A stretch of 64,000 bases of DNA from Corbicula japonica (GCA_038501625.1 JAZAYU010000697.1:114810-178809), one strand, 5' to 3'. Positions 24,605-38,493 are shown, counted from the stretch's first letter. Notes: generated by a model not told the origin, from the letters alone. Numbers and translations: made by a program.

Positions 24605-25542
24605 TTTCGGCGTTAGCTGTCTAAGCTCATTTTTGACCTAGTTTTTCGACCAATGAAATGTAAATAATACTCGTATTCTCTTATTATGCAGAGGGAAAAT
24701 GAAATAAACTATTTCGATTGGTAGCTATTTACACCAGAGAGGCATCTAGCAGGCTGGAGAGGTATCTAGTGGGATTTTATTATTATGCAGCGGAAAAATC
24801 AAATAGATTAATTAGATTGGTTGTTAGTGGGTGTTGTATTGGAGGAAAAACATATTTACGATTTAAGTAACCAGTTAAGTCAATGTTGATGGCTTAAATA
24901 CAATATTATATGGAATATTCTTGGGTGTCACTTGCATACAATACACAGTGTAAAACGAAAGAGAAGTGTAGATATTCCTAGTTCTTACTGGTTCCTTTCT
25001 AGTTCCTTTGATACTGATTGTTAATTTCAAGTTCGTAAGACAAGTTCATTGTAGTGTAGTGGCTAACACTCTCGCCTCTCAAGCGCAAGCCTGGGTTCAA
25101 TACTCAGGACGGACACTTTTTTTAAACTTAATATACGTAAAAGTTGGTAGATTTCGCTCTTGTAACAGGCTGTTATTATTTATATTTATTAAATTTCAAG
25201 GACATTTATTCATCTTGAATTCTCACTCTACACGAGGTATTTTATTGAAACTGAATATTTTGCTTCTTTAATCGACTTGTTATCACTGTATGAAATTGTT
25301 GCAACAGCTTCAACATTTTTTTTGAAAGACACTTTCAATAAATTTATGAGTTGTCATGATTCGGTCGCTTATTCTCTAAGTCATACTAAGAAGGCAGGGA
25401 GGGTTCGTCAACAGCTATAACAAATAAAATAAAATAACTAAACTGTGTCTGCGTTGCCTCTCTGTATTTCTTTCTTTCTTGTATATATGTATATACAAAT
25501 CTTTTCCATCAACGCCGTTTATCTTTTTGAAAGATATTTCTT
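24605..25542 (+). mobile_element. ~1-kb repeat family with tRNA-like core, copy 1
   Basis: One of four copies in the window (others at 40899-41944, 42531-43515 and 53917-54712, all reversed). One end reads 'ttcggcgttagctgtctaag'; the other, read inward, starts 'gatatttcttt..' close to 'cggcgttgatgg'. The ends therefore share only a short CGGCGTT inverted terminus. A tRNA-like segment lies near 25048-25113. No protein is encoded. This copy ends 170 bp before the first coding exon of the BIR-protease gene. Confidence 0.85.
25048..25113 (+). other. tRNA-like segment inside the repeat
   Basis: The sequence 'gtagtgtagtggctaacac' resembles a tRNA A box and D arm, and 'gggttcaatactc' resembles a B box. 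The 'cgcctctcaagc' between them sits where an anticodon arm would be. The acceptor ends do not pair convincingly, so this is not a functional tRNA gene but a tRNA-derived promoter-like piece carried by the repeat. The three other copies keep the same block on the minus strand (about 41344-41405, 42990-43053 and 54208-54272). Confidence 0.6.
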
Positions 25543-25711
25543 GTTTAAATCTAGTTTTATAAACAGCAACTTTACAAAATTGCACGTATTACTAAATGTT
25601 CGCTTTTTATTACAAGAATATAATAACAGTTGAAAACTCACTTTTCAAGAATAATAAAAGTTGCCCCTTGTAAAAAGTGTGACTTTCGTTATTTCTGTAT
25701 TTCTAGAAACG

Positions 25712-25742
25712 ATGTCGATTCCAGCAGTCGCTTTTGGAGCAG
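25712..25742 (+). CDS. exon 1 of the BIR-protease gene (start codon)
   Basis: The ATG at 25712 opens ten codons (MSIPAVAFGA) plus one base, ending at donor G|GTAAGA. A possible acceptor, 'tatttctag' at 25697-25705, lies just before it, so this may be the first coding exon behind a non-coding one. No in-frame ATG upstream is needed. The residues are small and hydrophobic and lead into the membrane segment. Confidence 0.7.
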
Positions 25743-28700
25743 GTAAGAAAAACAGATGTATTGAATTTTCTAAAACTGTCTTTCACGCATAGTTACTATT
25801 AAAAGTTATTTTCTGCGTTCATGACATCTGTGACTTTTCATCAGATGTCAATTTCCCTATTTCTCTAACACTTGAAACAGTAACCAGTTTGGGATCAGGA
25901 TAAAAAGATTTATTTGTTTAATGAAGTATTAATAGCTTAATGCGGAAGGATAATTCACGAGAGGGGCGTAGCTACGAGCGATATAATTGTATACTACTGA
26001 GAGTTTGCTAAGCACGGAGTATTTGTGCATATCTTTTGTTATATGCCATTTATAACCTTTATTTTTTTACGCTTACCTCTAAGCTTACCTCTTTGGTTGC
26101 AAGACGGCGGCAGGGGTTTGAGAGTTTATGAAGGCTTATGGGGAAATCTTTTCTTTAAAGAACCTAAAGGCTCGATTTGTTTCTTTTATCACTGTTATCG
26201 TGTTCTTGCTAATTTGACTCCAGGGGCTCTGGTCTCGGTTAGATCATCGAGTACTCACCCATTTGGCTTTGCAATGCTATTAGCTTCTTATGTTTTATAT
26301 GTTTGTGTGCTTTAGCATGCAATATTGTTAAGCTGATGGTTGAGTTGGAGTCATTTCACCAAGACAGCTTGTATTTGTTTGTTAATATGAGAACCTGTTG
26401 GGGCAAGGTTGAGGTTGGTGCACCCTAGAACCTGGTTTCAACCCCCAGTGGCAATTTGTTTTGCCACTGACCGTTCGAAGGCGGTATCCCCAAAGGTTCT
26501 CTTTTTATCTCTAGTACCATTAAAAAGTGAGTATAAAAGAAACAATATGCTTATTTCAGAATATCCAGTCTCTCCTCACTTGCTCTGGTCTCTAGGGATT
26601 GCACGTTTTGCACTTGACAATTCTATTACCTTCTCATATTTGTGTGTGCTTTCGAATTGACCATTGTCGAGCCGATATGTTGGTGGAGTAAATTCATTAA
26701 ATAACTTGTACTTGTTCACATGAGAACTTGTACGGGCAAGTGTAAGTTTACACTTAAACCTGGCTGAAACCCCCAAGTCGGTAACCCTTTGTAACCTCAG
26801 GTTCTGATTTTCCTAGTTTGTGATGTCATATTTGAAATTGATTATAATACATGTAAACCAATGCAGTTTTCCTCTACTTTTTGGCAGTCTGGGAATGCTT
26901 TGTATTCTGAATGGAGAGTGTTTGTGTTATCTCCAGTTTAAATCAACAAGAACACGATTACACCGTTTCAAATTCCTTGTCCAGAGGATATCTTTGGAAG
27001 TACATGTTCTAGTTAAATTTTGTCAAAATTTTACTGAACAGCTAGTGTATGTAAGTAATCATTGCAGTACCTTCCTAAGCTGCCAGGATAAAACCCGTTC
27101 ATGAAGATTTGATTTATTATTAAAAGAAAATAAAAGGCAATATTAATGTCTCGAGGTTATTAGTAAAATCTTTAAATTCAAACAAGTATGGCTACCACCA
27201 AAATATTTTACAGAGCTCTTAACCTTCTGTTTGCAAGAATTTGGCAGGGGTTTAAGAGTTTATAAAGTTTTCAAGGGAAATCTTGTGAAAGAATTTAGAA
27301 GCTCGATTTGTTTCCTTTGTTTCAGCCGTCGTGTTATTGTTGATTTAATTTCTCTTGCAGTAAGCTTATTGAGTACCCCCACATTTCTTGCTTGAAAGTG
27401 GCATAACCCTCTTATGTTTTATATGTTTGTGAACTATATTTAAAGCCCGAGTGGCAAATTGTTTTGCAACTGCCCATTAAAAGGCATTAACATAAGGTTG
27501 ACCATTTCATATGCTGTCTGCCTTTTGGCAAACAGGGAGACTGAGTATTTGCTGAGTTTGACAATTCCTGATTTGCAGATTTCACTCAATATTTGAAAAT
27601 TAGCGTTCACTATCGTCAAAACACAAGTTATTATAGGTAGATGTAGAACTTCTGAAAACAAAAGATTAAATAGGGATAAAAGATATTCAAACAGTAAGTG
27701 TACAAATACTTGAGCATTTACTTTTATAGAAACACTTAAAAAACGAAAACAAAATTTAGTAGAAGCTAAGAAAGTCATGTTTTTGTTTCTAAGAAAACTA
27801 AGTAATATTACGTTGCCATACGACATTCAAACTGATCTTTTAGAACAAGAAATCAAGTCATTTTGTTGTTTGAGTGAGATGAATATGGAAATTTCAAAGC
27901 CATCAAACACGTTACATATGACACAGGCCTCGTTTTGGTTGAGCCTATTCATGGGCACTATAAAAAGCGATATGAAGAACAAATTACCAAAATAACACTA
28001 TTTGCTAGTTTCAGTCTTTAAGCAAGTTGCATTTTGACCACACTTCATCATTTAAATTACTGACTCCTGCTTTCTAAGTCGAAAATTGTTTCTATGATTC
28101 TGATTCTTGATAGCCGGATCGCCAAGGTAAGCAAAGCACACCAAGTTGTGTATTTTTAAACATAAATTTAACTATACATACAAAAACATTTAGGGTGCGA
28201 GTTGTTTTTGCCGTGTTGCACTTATACAATGGAAGTCTAAACGTATTTCGATCATTCTATGATACCTGCTGGGACATCTCAACGGTTAGAAAATTACTTC
28301 TAGTAAGATCTAGTTACATTTAATATAATCTGCATGTTGCAACAATATTATAATGTTATTAATCAAGTGAATTCATATTGGACTTGTTCTTGGGTCAAGG
28401 GTAGTCATATTGGCCCGAGGCCGAGGGCTAATATGACTGTCCGAGACCCAATAACAAGGCCACTATGAATTCAATTGATTAATGACAATTTTATTAATTA
28501 ACACAATATTCGTAGTTCTATACTTTAAATTTGCTAATTTACCGGCCTGAAGAGATGAAGTGTCAACTCTGATTCTTATGTCTGGCATCTTCAATCGGTC
28601 TAGGTACAGTAGTGACCTGGCTGGTATAAGCTACCAAGGAGATGCAGATATGAAGGTTGTTTTGTTTTGAATATTAAAACAACCTGAACATTCCTACACA

Positions 28701-31700
28701 CTGTGGCAGCCAACTCTATTGTTCATCCAGTCTAAATTTGGTTATTTTCCAAATATATAAAAAAAATTCTTTTCTCGCACATTCCATCCACGACTTCCGC
28801 ATGTGATACTCAATTTATCATGTCTGTAAGTTATCCAAACGAAGCTTTGATCCATTTTGCAAAATTCTGCTGAATAAAGTTGCTCAAATCAAGGGAAATC
28901 CCTGTTCATTAATTTACTGTTTTTTTTTTGGTTTCAAGAATGCTTGCTGCAGACATCTGCGTTGTTGTTGTACTGGTGAGTTAGATAAACTCAAAGATTT
29001 TTATTACACAGAAGAGTTTTATTACACAGAAAGATATCACCAAAATCAGCAACATAGACGTATCCTCTGCCGCTTTGCGTAACTGCACCTCTACTACCCA
29101 AACTCATACTATCTATTACATTGATTTTATCCATAAAAATTGACTTAGAAATTCCAAAATGGCGGCATATTTGTTTTTAAAAGGAAGTGATTCAATTCAT
29201 ATTGGACCAGTTCATTATCCAATCAGAATCATGCGATCTCATATTGGCTCAGTAAAACACGTATTGGCTCAGGTTATCTCGTATTGGCCCAGTTGAGAGT
29301 TCATATGAATTGAGTGCATCCCATATAAGGTGGACTGGATTGTACATATTGTGTCAATATTGTTTTAGTTAATTAATAATTATAGGTTATTAGACGTTTT
29401 ACTGTACAATACGCGAATATATTTGGACGAGTACACAGCTTGAAAAGTCATATTGGACGAGCCGTTAGGCGTAGTCCAAATATATCCCGTATTGTACAGT
29501 AAAACGTCTAATAACCTTTTTATTCTTCATCTAATAAATGAAGCATGGCTTTTCAAGCGTTTAAAGGCTATTCCATATATATTCCATATTTTACGGTCCA
29601 ATATTTTATTAAGTTCTACATTTCTCTTACTTGACAAGTTGCGTCATATTGCCACTGTCACCAGACGCTATACACGTCTCAGTGTGTATTTAAAGACAAG
29701 CGCCTACACGACCACGTGTTGTTTTTTTTTTCATACGGATCATTTTTACGGTCAACGGCTTTTATCGTTGTAAAACAATGGTAAAGTGCATTTGCACTTA
29801 ATCATCCAATATGAAAAAATACGGACTTTTTTGGATCCAATACGGGAAAATATTGGACGGTCACGTGGTACAATTAAAGGACGCTAATTGGATGAATTTA
29901 TTAGATGTAGAATAAAATATAGTATTAATATGTTTCTATTACAGGATCGATGATAGGCTGTTTAGGTCCTCTCGAAGGTAAGCATATCACTTCTAATAAG
30001 GTTTTTTTGATGCCATCGTTTATACAGACACGACAAAACGATACAGGATTGTAAATACTTGAAATGTAGTATTATCTTGTAACATGAAACCTTTATTTGC
30101 ATAAAAACAAAAAATATATAAGTCAACGCCAAGTCCTACAATGTAAACAACGTGATTTCAACATTAATATATTATTTATTAACTGCGAATCCAACATTTT
30201 CTTTTCCAACAAGCTAGATTTCAATGAACATTTCTTTTTTTTTTTAATTAAATTTAAGGTGATGTAATTAAAGTATTATCATTAATTCAACATGATTACA
30301 TATGTTTTGGACAGTTTAATCGATTAAATGAATATCAGATGTAAAAAGAAAGTGGCGGATGAGTTCATTTGAATATCTATTGTAGTATTTGATTATTTAA
30401 TTTTACATATTGTTTGCGTACTTGAAAATATGTAAGCCCTATTGAAATGATAATCATATGTGCATGAAACAAAACATACATTCTTTAACAATAATAATTT
30501 CAATTCCAAACTTTAATTTATACACTCAGATAAATGTTCAATTAACGATGATATCAACTAAATACTTTATGAATATAGTACGATGACAAAACACAAAACC
30601 TAAAAAGCGTTGTCCTCTGCAAGCTGCCATGCACATGTGATTATTATTTGATTATGTATATTTATGTACTTCTCATGCTTTTGTTATGTAACAAACTGAG
30701 AACTTATGTGAATAAAACTTGAAACTTGGATAATTGATAACTCCTTTTACCTAAAAATCAGTTAATTTCGATTTCTGATTACAATTATACCAAGTCAGTA
30801 AACTGATTAAGTTATGGATTTTGATTTACTTACAACCCGTAAAAAATATTTGCATAACAACTCTTATATATCGTGATTTGTTTTCACTCATTTTTAAATA
30901 TCATAAAACCTTCAAACAAACATCAGGTAATCTTGGATTTTGAATAAAAGAAAAATCTCAGAAATATTTACAAGATGTCATTTCTTATTTCGTAAAACGA
31001 GTAAAATAGACAATGACTCTTTAAAAATGAATATGGCTTTTGCAACCAAAAGTCTAATGTTAACTCATAAACCCTTCAAAAATTCGTTTTATCATTTAAA
31101 AAGTCTTAATTTATTACAAATTAATATTCCTTCGCCAAGTTCAATAGTCTAAGAGTCTTCAAAGATTTGGCAAAAATTTGACTACATTCTGACTTTTGTT
31201 TTAAAACATTGACTCTTTGAACATGTGTCACAGTATGTTTTTTGTCATTCCAGGAGGAATAATTATGCTTTGTGCACTAGGTAAGCTCAGATCTAGCAAT
31301 ATCATTGTTAAACCTATGTTTTATGCATATTCGTTCAGAAGTGTTTGGATTCTACCAGCTGAGATTCGAGATTATTTCCTGTAAAGTACAAGCTTTCAGT
31401 GTCCTTTAAAGTTCTCTTTAAATATATTTAAACACTTCCGCGTTTTAAGTGAATCATTGAAGATATGTGTGCATAAGAAGAGAATATATATGTTTCTGGC
31501 CACAGCGTATATTTTTGAGCAGATACTCTCATGTAATTATCGACTAATCATAAAGCACTTAAAGCAGTTATTAAATGGGCATGATCCCCACCCTATGATA
31601 ATGCTTAAAATATTATTAATTAGCCTTACTCGGTACGTTGTTGCAAAATAATATCAGTAGAGTAATCTAGGAACTAGAAATAAGATAGTACTTTGCCACA

Positions 31701-34700
31701 TTATACATGTAATTATAATTAACAGCCGACTGTTAAGCATATTTCTAAATATGTTTCTTTGATTCTAGGTTTGATAGGAATATTCAGTCTCATTGTGAAT
31801 GTTGTTGGAGGTAAGTAAATCACCCATAGTTAGATCTTTTAAAACAAAAGTTTATACAGTTATGTTAAAAGAGAGATTATTAACCATTTTAAGCAGAGAT
31901 TATTATGTATTACCAACACTGGATGAGACATACTATTTGTGCCCTGTCCGTCCGTCCGTCCTTCCCCTCCATCCGACCATTATACTTTCCGCTCAAGTGT
32001 TCCTCAAAACTTCCACTTCATAAAATGATTGGTAATTTTGCGGATGTTGTTATGGGGTCGCGAAGGCAAAGATCAAACTCATTTAAGCTTTGATGAAGAA
32101 AGTTTCGAAGCAGAGCTTTCAAACTTCACGGTATGATTGTAGTCTGAGTAGATGGTTGCTTTTTTTTAACGGATTTAGACTTCAAAGCAATGGCAAGTAC
32201 AAATTAATTGAATTATTCCATTATTTTTAGTTAAAACTTAAACATATTACAGGGCTTATCTTTTTGTGAATGTTTTTAAAAGGTAGAAATAAATAAATTT
32301 GGAATATGTGATAGATTTCCAGTTGAAACTGGAAGTTGGGTGCGATTCCCCACAAACCTGCGAAGGTCAACAAGGAAACGAATTCCGTTATTTTTTCAAG
32401 TGCGTATTGTTCGAACATAATGAAAAAAAACGCTTGGTTGGGGAGGATTAGGTTTTTGTTTGCAAAAGAAGAGGCACTGCGGTTTGAGCAAGTACCACCC
32501 TTACAACAATGCTGTTATTTGTGACTTTTTCTGTCAATAATAACCATACATGTATAAGAGTGATTCCCGCCTAAATATTTGTAAGAAGTACGGGATCGTA
32601 TAGATTCAGCAGTCACTGATAGAAATAATGCTTTAAGAGTAACATGTACAAAAGATCCAAGAAACAACTGCACATAAAATTAAAATAATAATAAGGCAGA
32701 TATAAAGTTAACTATTTCGTCTATTTTGTGAAATGTAAAGATTTGATAAAGGCAAATTACTGGTAGATAAAAAAATTCCCCAATAATCTACATAATCAGC
32801 ACTCGCAAACCTAATCATGATAAGTCGTACAATTTTCATGTAGTTTTCATGTGTAGCTTGCATGAGAAACTGGAGTAATTTATTGTCAGAAACTGATGTT
32901 TTTGTTATCTAAGCAGCTAATAAATTGTGTAATGGAAGTCAACAATGAATTGCAAATATAATATTGTGAAGCTTGAGCTTAAAATTAAAAGGTCATTTCT
33001 TTCATTTATTTATAGAACTACCTAAAAAAGATAAAATGGTTTAAGAGCGTTGTTACAACCCGTTTTGTTATAAATACGAGAATTATAATAATTATAACAA
33101 TTTTTATTTTTATTACAAAACGGGTTGTAAGGTATCAACCACTTTTGTAATAATGAGAATTGAAATAAAATGTCAGCCATAGTTATTTTTGTCAAATGAA
33201 AGTTTCTATCTGCAGAATAACTGTTTCTTTAGAGAGAAATTAGAACTTTCTTATTAATTGAATTGTCCTTGATCATTTAGAGACCTTCAAGTATTGATTA
33301 AAGTATTGGTTAAAACTCAAATTATATATAAATGAACTTATGTTTTAGATTTTATTACATTTTATAACAAAACGGGTTGTAAGGTATCAACCACTTTTGT
33401 AATAAAATGTGAAACTATGTTTTTATTGCCATAAAGAGTCTCTATTTTTAATAACAGTTTTAGACAGAAATTAGTACATACTGATTTGTCCTTGATCATT
33501 TAAAACCGTCTGGTGTTGATTAAAACTCAACTTATATATGAACGAACATTTTATTACATTTTAAAATTTTATTACAAAACGGGTTGAAAGGTATCAACCA
33601 CTTTTTGTAATAACGAGAATGGTAATAAAATCTGAAACTTAGTTGTTGTTTTTTTCAAAGAATAACTGTTTCTTTATATAAAAATTAGCACGTTCTTATT
33701 GATCTGAATTTTCCTCGATCATTAAGAGACCGTCAAGATTTGACTAAACTCAAATAGTTATTATATATGAATGAACTTAAGTGTTAGATTTTATTACATT
33801 TTGGAATTTTATTACAAAACGGGTTGAAAGGTATCAACCACTTTTGTTATAACGAGAATTGTAATAAAATGTAAAACGTTTTGGGTTTTTTTTTTGCCAA
33901 AAAGTTTCTGTCCGTAGAATAACTGTTTTTAGACTGATATTAGCACGCCCTTATTGACAATTGTTCTTGATTATTTAGAGACCTTCAAGTATTAATTAAA
34001 TCTCAAATAATATATGAATGAACTTAAGTGTTAGATTTTATTACATTTTGAAATGTTATTACTAAACGGGTTGAAAGGTATTAACCACGTTTGTAATAAC
34101 GAAAATTGTAATAAAATGTGAAAGTTATTTTGCCAAAAATGATTCTATTCATAGAATAACTGTTTTCTGAATAGAAATAAGCACGTGCTTATTGACATGA
34201 ATTGCCATTGATCATTTTGAGTATATCAAGTCTTGATTAAAACTCAACTTATATATGAATGAACTTAAGTGTTAGATTTTATAACATTTTGATATTTTAT
34301 TACAAAACGGGTTGTAATGTGTCAACTTCTTTTGTAATCACGAGAATTGTCATAATTATTACAATTCTCGTTTTTATTACAAAACGGGTTGTAACAGAGC
34401 ATGTTATTTTTTAAAGATATTTATAAAAGAAGCGGTAACTGAGAAAAAAATCAAACAGATGACGTACATTGTAAACGTTAAACACGTTAAAGACACGTAA
34501 TTTGATTCCTTCTTCATTGGATGTAAAATAAGCTGAAATATCTTATATTTTCCCTAATCTGCTCACAATCAACTAATAAAGAATATTTGTCGCATATATT
34601 GAATGCTGTTTTGTTCAGAGTAATTTTGAAAACTTGGTCAGATAGCCACTTCTATTGCTAAAGGTCAAACACCACATGAAGATGTTGCCGATGATGAGTT

Positions 34701-37700
34701 GAACGCAGTGTCATTCCAAACTTCGCATGAGGATGATGCCGATGATGAGTTGAATGCAATGTCATTCCAAACTTCGCATGAAGATGATGCCGATGATGAG
34801 TTGAATGCAGTGTCACTCCATACACTGTATGAAGATGATGCCGATGATGAGTTGAATGCAATGTCATTCCAAACTTCGCATGAAGATGATGCCGGTGATG
34901 AGCTGAATGCAATGTCACTCCATACACTGCATGAAGATGATGCCGATGATGAGTTGAATGCAATGTCACTCCATACACCGCATGAAGATGATGCCGATAA
35001 TGAGTTGAATGCAATGTCACTCCATACACCGCATGAAGATGATGCCGATGATGAGTTGAATGCAATGTCACTCCATACACCGTATGATGATGATGCCGAT
35101 GATGAGAAGAACGCAATGTCATTCCAAACACCGCATGAAGATGACACCGATGATGAAAAGAACGCAGTGTCATTCCAAACACCGCATGAAAATGATGCCG
35201 ATGATGAGAAGAACGCTGTGTTACTCCATACACCGCATGAAGATGTTGCCGATGATGAAAAGAACGCAGTGTCATTCCAAACACCGCATGAAGATGACAC
35301 CGATGATGAGAAGAACGCTGTTTCACTCCATACACCGCATGAAGATGATGCCGATGATGAAAAGAACGCAGTGTCATTCCAAACACCGCATAAAGATGAT
35401 GCCGATGATAAGAAGAACGCAGTGTCACTCCATACACCGCATGAGGATGATGCCGATGATGAGAAGAAGGCAGTGTCACTCCATACACCGCATGAAGATG
35501 ATGCCGATGATGAGATGAAGGCAGTGTCAATCCGAACTCCGCATAAAGATGATGCCGATGACGAATTGAACGCAGTGTTACTCCAAACTCCACATAAAGA
35601 TGATGCGGATGTTGAGAAGAACGCAGTGTCACTCCAAACCCCGCATGAAGATGATGCCGATGATGAGATGAACGCAGTGTCATTCCAAAATCCGCATGAA
35701 GAGTATGCCGATGATGAGTTTAAAGCAGTGTCACTTCAAACTCCACATGAAGATGATGTCGATGATGAGATGAACGCAGTGTCACTCCGGAATAAACAAC
35801 CGGTATCATACACGTACCTTCAGTCTTTTATCGATCACTGCAACCTAACAAAACAGAACATACAAACTCCGCAACAATTTTTCACTCAAGAGTTAGGAAA
35901 TGAAATTACGAATATGAATGAACAAAGTGAGATTGAACAACATTTTGAGTTGGAAGGAGGAAGCGCGCTATTGAATTCTCAACAGAAACTGAATTCAAAT
36001 GACAACCTTTGGTTTCCCCTTAGCCGCGATGCTAAATCACCAGAGGAACATTTAAAGCACGAAATAGTGACGAGTGTGACCCACAAGAAAGAAAATGCAG
36101 ACGATAAAAGCTATTCCAAAGCCAGTCAATTATTTAGAAAGCCTTGGCCACCTCCGATTGACCAAACGGGTGAAACTATTAGACGCTTGACAGAACTTCC
36201 TCAACCGCTGATAGATACCAAATATACGATGCAAGTTCTTGAGGTTTGTTGTGTGTTTGAACCGATGATAAATATAGTCGAGCAGATCGCGCTTGGCAGA
36301 CCACCTGCTCCTCATGTTTCTATGCGGTACGAACTCCTGAGATTCTGCACTTTCAGAAGTTACCCAAAAGAAGACAAACCATACTTAATAAAACTTGCAG
36401 AGGCAGGATTTTACTACGCATCAGATGGAGACGGTGTCGTCTGCTATTGTTGTGGAATAAGAAGATACAACTGGACCGCAGATGATCAACCATTGAAAAT
36501 ACACAAAAGGATAAACCCAACCTGCAAGTTTCTCATAACAAATGATGAGGTCAACGTAAGAAATAATTACAATGGTCCATTCAGCAAAACCTTCATGTTT
36601 ATTGACAGTATTCCTGAGCCTAGAGAAAGCCTAGAACCAGATGAGGTCGTTAACAATGACTGGGAACCTGAGAGAACACGAAGTCCAACACCAAGACCGT
36701 ATAACGATGAGTCTTCGGGTAGTTCAAACCAGCTTGGTGCGTATATTTGTAAATGATATCCTTTTTTGTCACGCATTTAAACACACTCTTATAATTAAAT
36801 AGACGGAAAGTAACCGTAGATTCTATTACCTTTATATTTATTTCGGTACTAGTATATGATAAAAAGACAAATTTATATAAATATGATTTATTTCGTTTGA
36901 GGAACGAGAGAAATGATGAGAAAGAAATGATTTTCCCTTAAAGTTACGCTGTCACTGTTAAGGGTCACTAAAGCGCGACATTTTCGTGCTATTAAGGTAC
37001 TTCATACTTGCTCATAATACAGTTTTACAGATGATGAGCTGTGAAAATAAAATTATCATTTTTTAACAATTTTCAAAAATACTGTAATTATATTGTTATA
37101 AACAGATTAATACAGAAGACAATTGTTGAAAAAAAAGAATTATGTTAGAATAGTTTTAAAAAGTGGTACATGCTATGTTGTCTAATCCGGGTGTCAAAAT
37201 AAAGCATTTTCCACTCAAATATATCAAAAATAATTAATTACAATATCCAGTTCAATATTCCATCTAGGGTCAACCAGTGTTACTTTTTGATAAGTTCGAA
37301 TGTATTAGTGTATTAGGGAAAGACATTAAGATACAAAGTGTAAATATTGTTGTTAAAACTTTCCTTTAAATCCACAGCAATTAACACTGCGATCTCGGAA
37401 CAGAATCGGCTTGCCACGAAGATGGGCAGATTAACTAGCTACATAGATTGGCCGGAAACAGCCAGCCAAACGCCAGATGTTCTTGCAGAAGCAGGATTCG
37501 TTTACGAGGGTAGGAAGTTTTTTATGTTTCTTTCTTAGCGCTTCAACAATTTTAAAAACAATCATAATGATTTAATTGTAATGGTAACTGGTGAACATGT
37601 AACCTTCAATGTGGTAGGTTTTTTGCCGGGCCCCTTGCGGGTAACCCCATTTATTCATTATTATAATATATACGCATTACATGATCACTATGCTTTGAAC

Positions 37701-37844
37701 TTTTGCATGATGTTTATAATGACTTGTACATATACACTTGAAAGAGCAAAATACAATAAAAGACGATAAAAATGACACGGGTGAATAAGTGGGGAATAAC
37801 AAGAGAACAAAACAAAAAAGGAAAGAGAGAGACCAAAAACCCAA

Positions 37845-37893
<49 letters not shown>

Positions 37894-38434
37894 AGATAAG
37901 TAACCAACGAACAAACCTTCAGACATAAAGTAACAGATCTAAGCACCAGACACGGCGACATCGCCTAGCCAAGAGTGCTGTACATGGTTATAGACGTGCC
38001 ATCCAAATTCTCAATAGAAAAATTTTCCGGCAACGCCTATATACCATAACTATCCACTAATGACCCTCTGACTACCTAGACATTTACATACACTTATTTT
38101 TTACGCATACAAACATACGAGACAATTACATATACACATCTATTCGCATCGTGCTTCCTCCTTTTTTTTTTATTTTTGGAGTTTTAACACACACTAGTGC
38201 TATAGACAGGGACACACACAATGAAAGTCAGCTGGATCTTCCGATACACTGAATTGAAGATATATTAAGTTAAAGGGAGATAATTCAATTCAAACAACTA
38301 ACTTCCGAATTAAGGGATCCCCTGTTACTTTATGTCTGAAGGTTTGTTCGTTGGTTACTTATCTCACACATATGTATCTTCCTTCCACGAACATGAACGG
38401 AAGTTAGTTGTTTGAATTGAATTATCTCCCTTTA

Positions 38435-38493
<59 letters not shown>

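Larger units (their letters stand above)
25743..29944 (+). other. intron 1, filled with dispersed repeats
   Basis: This 4.2-kb intron carries copies of a dispersed repeat ('ggcaggggttt.agagttta' to 'atgttttatatgtttgtg') at about 26100-26320 and 27245-27430, also found at 58632-58830. A second block ('gagaacctgt.ggggcaag' to 'aacctggtttcaaccccc') occurs at about 26390-26450 and 26720-26790. Fold-back DNA occupies 28356-29916. No exon other than those listed was supported. Confidence 0.6.

Noticed and set aside
25048..25113. A functional tRNA gene
   Set aside because: A- and B-box-like words are present, but the acceptor and anticodon stems do not pair well, and all four copies are embedded in the same dispersed repeat.
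25712..25742. AVAF near the N-terminus as a possible IAP-binding motif
   Set aside because: Such motifs act at a free N-terminus after processing; here it is preceded by MSIP with no visible cleavage signal, so the resemblance is too weak.
34658..35683. A 341-codon minus-strand frame rich in His, Ser and Arg
   Set aside because: It is the antisense of the 51-bp coding minisatellite; a period divisible by three keeps other frames open. The plus frame continues into a BIR domain and fits the splice phases.
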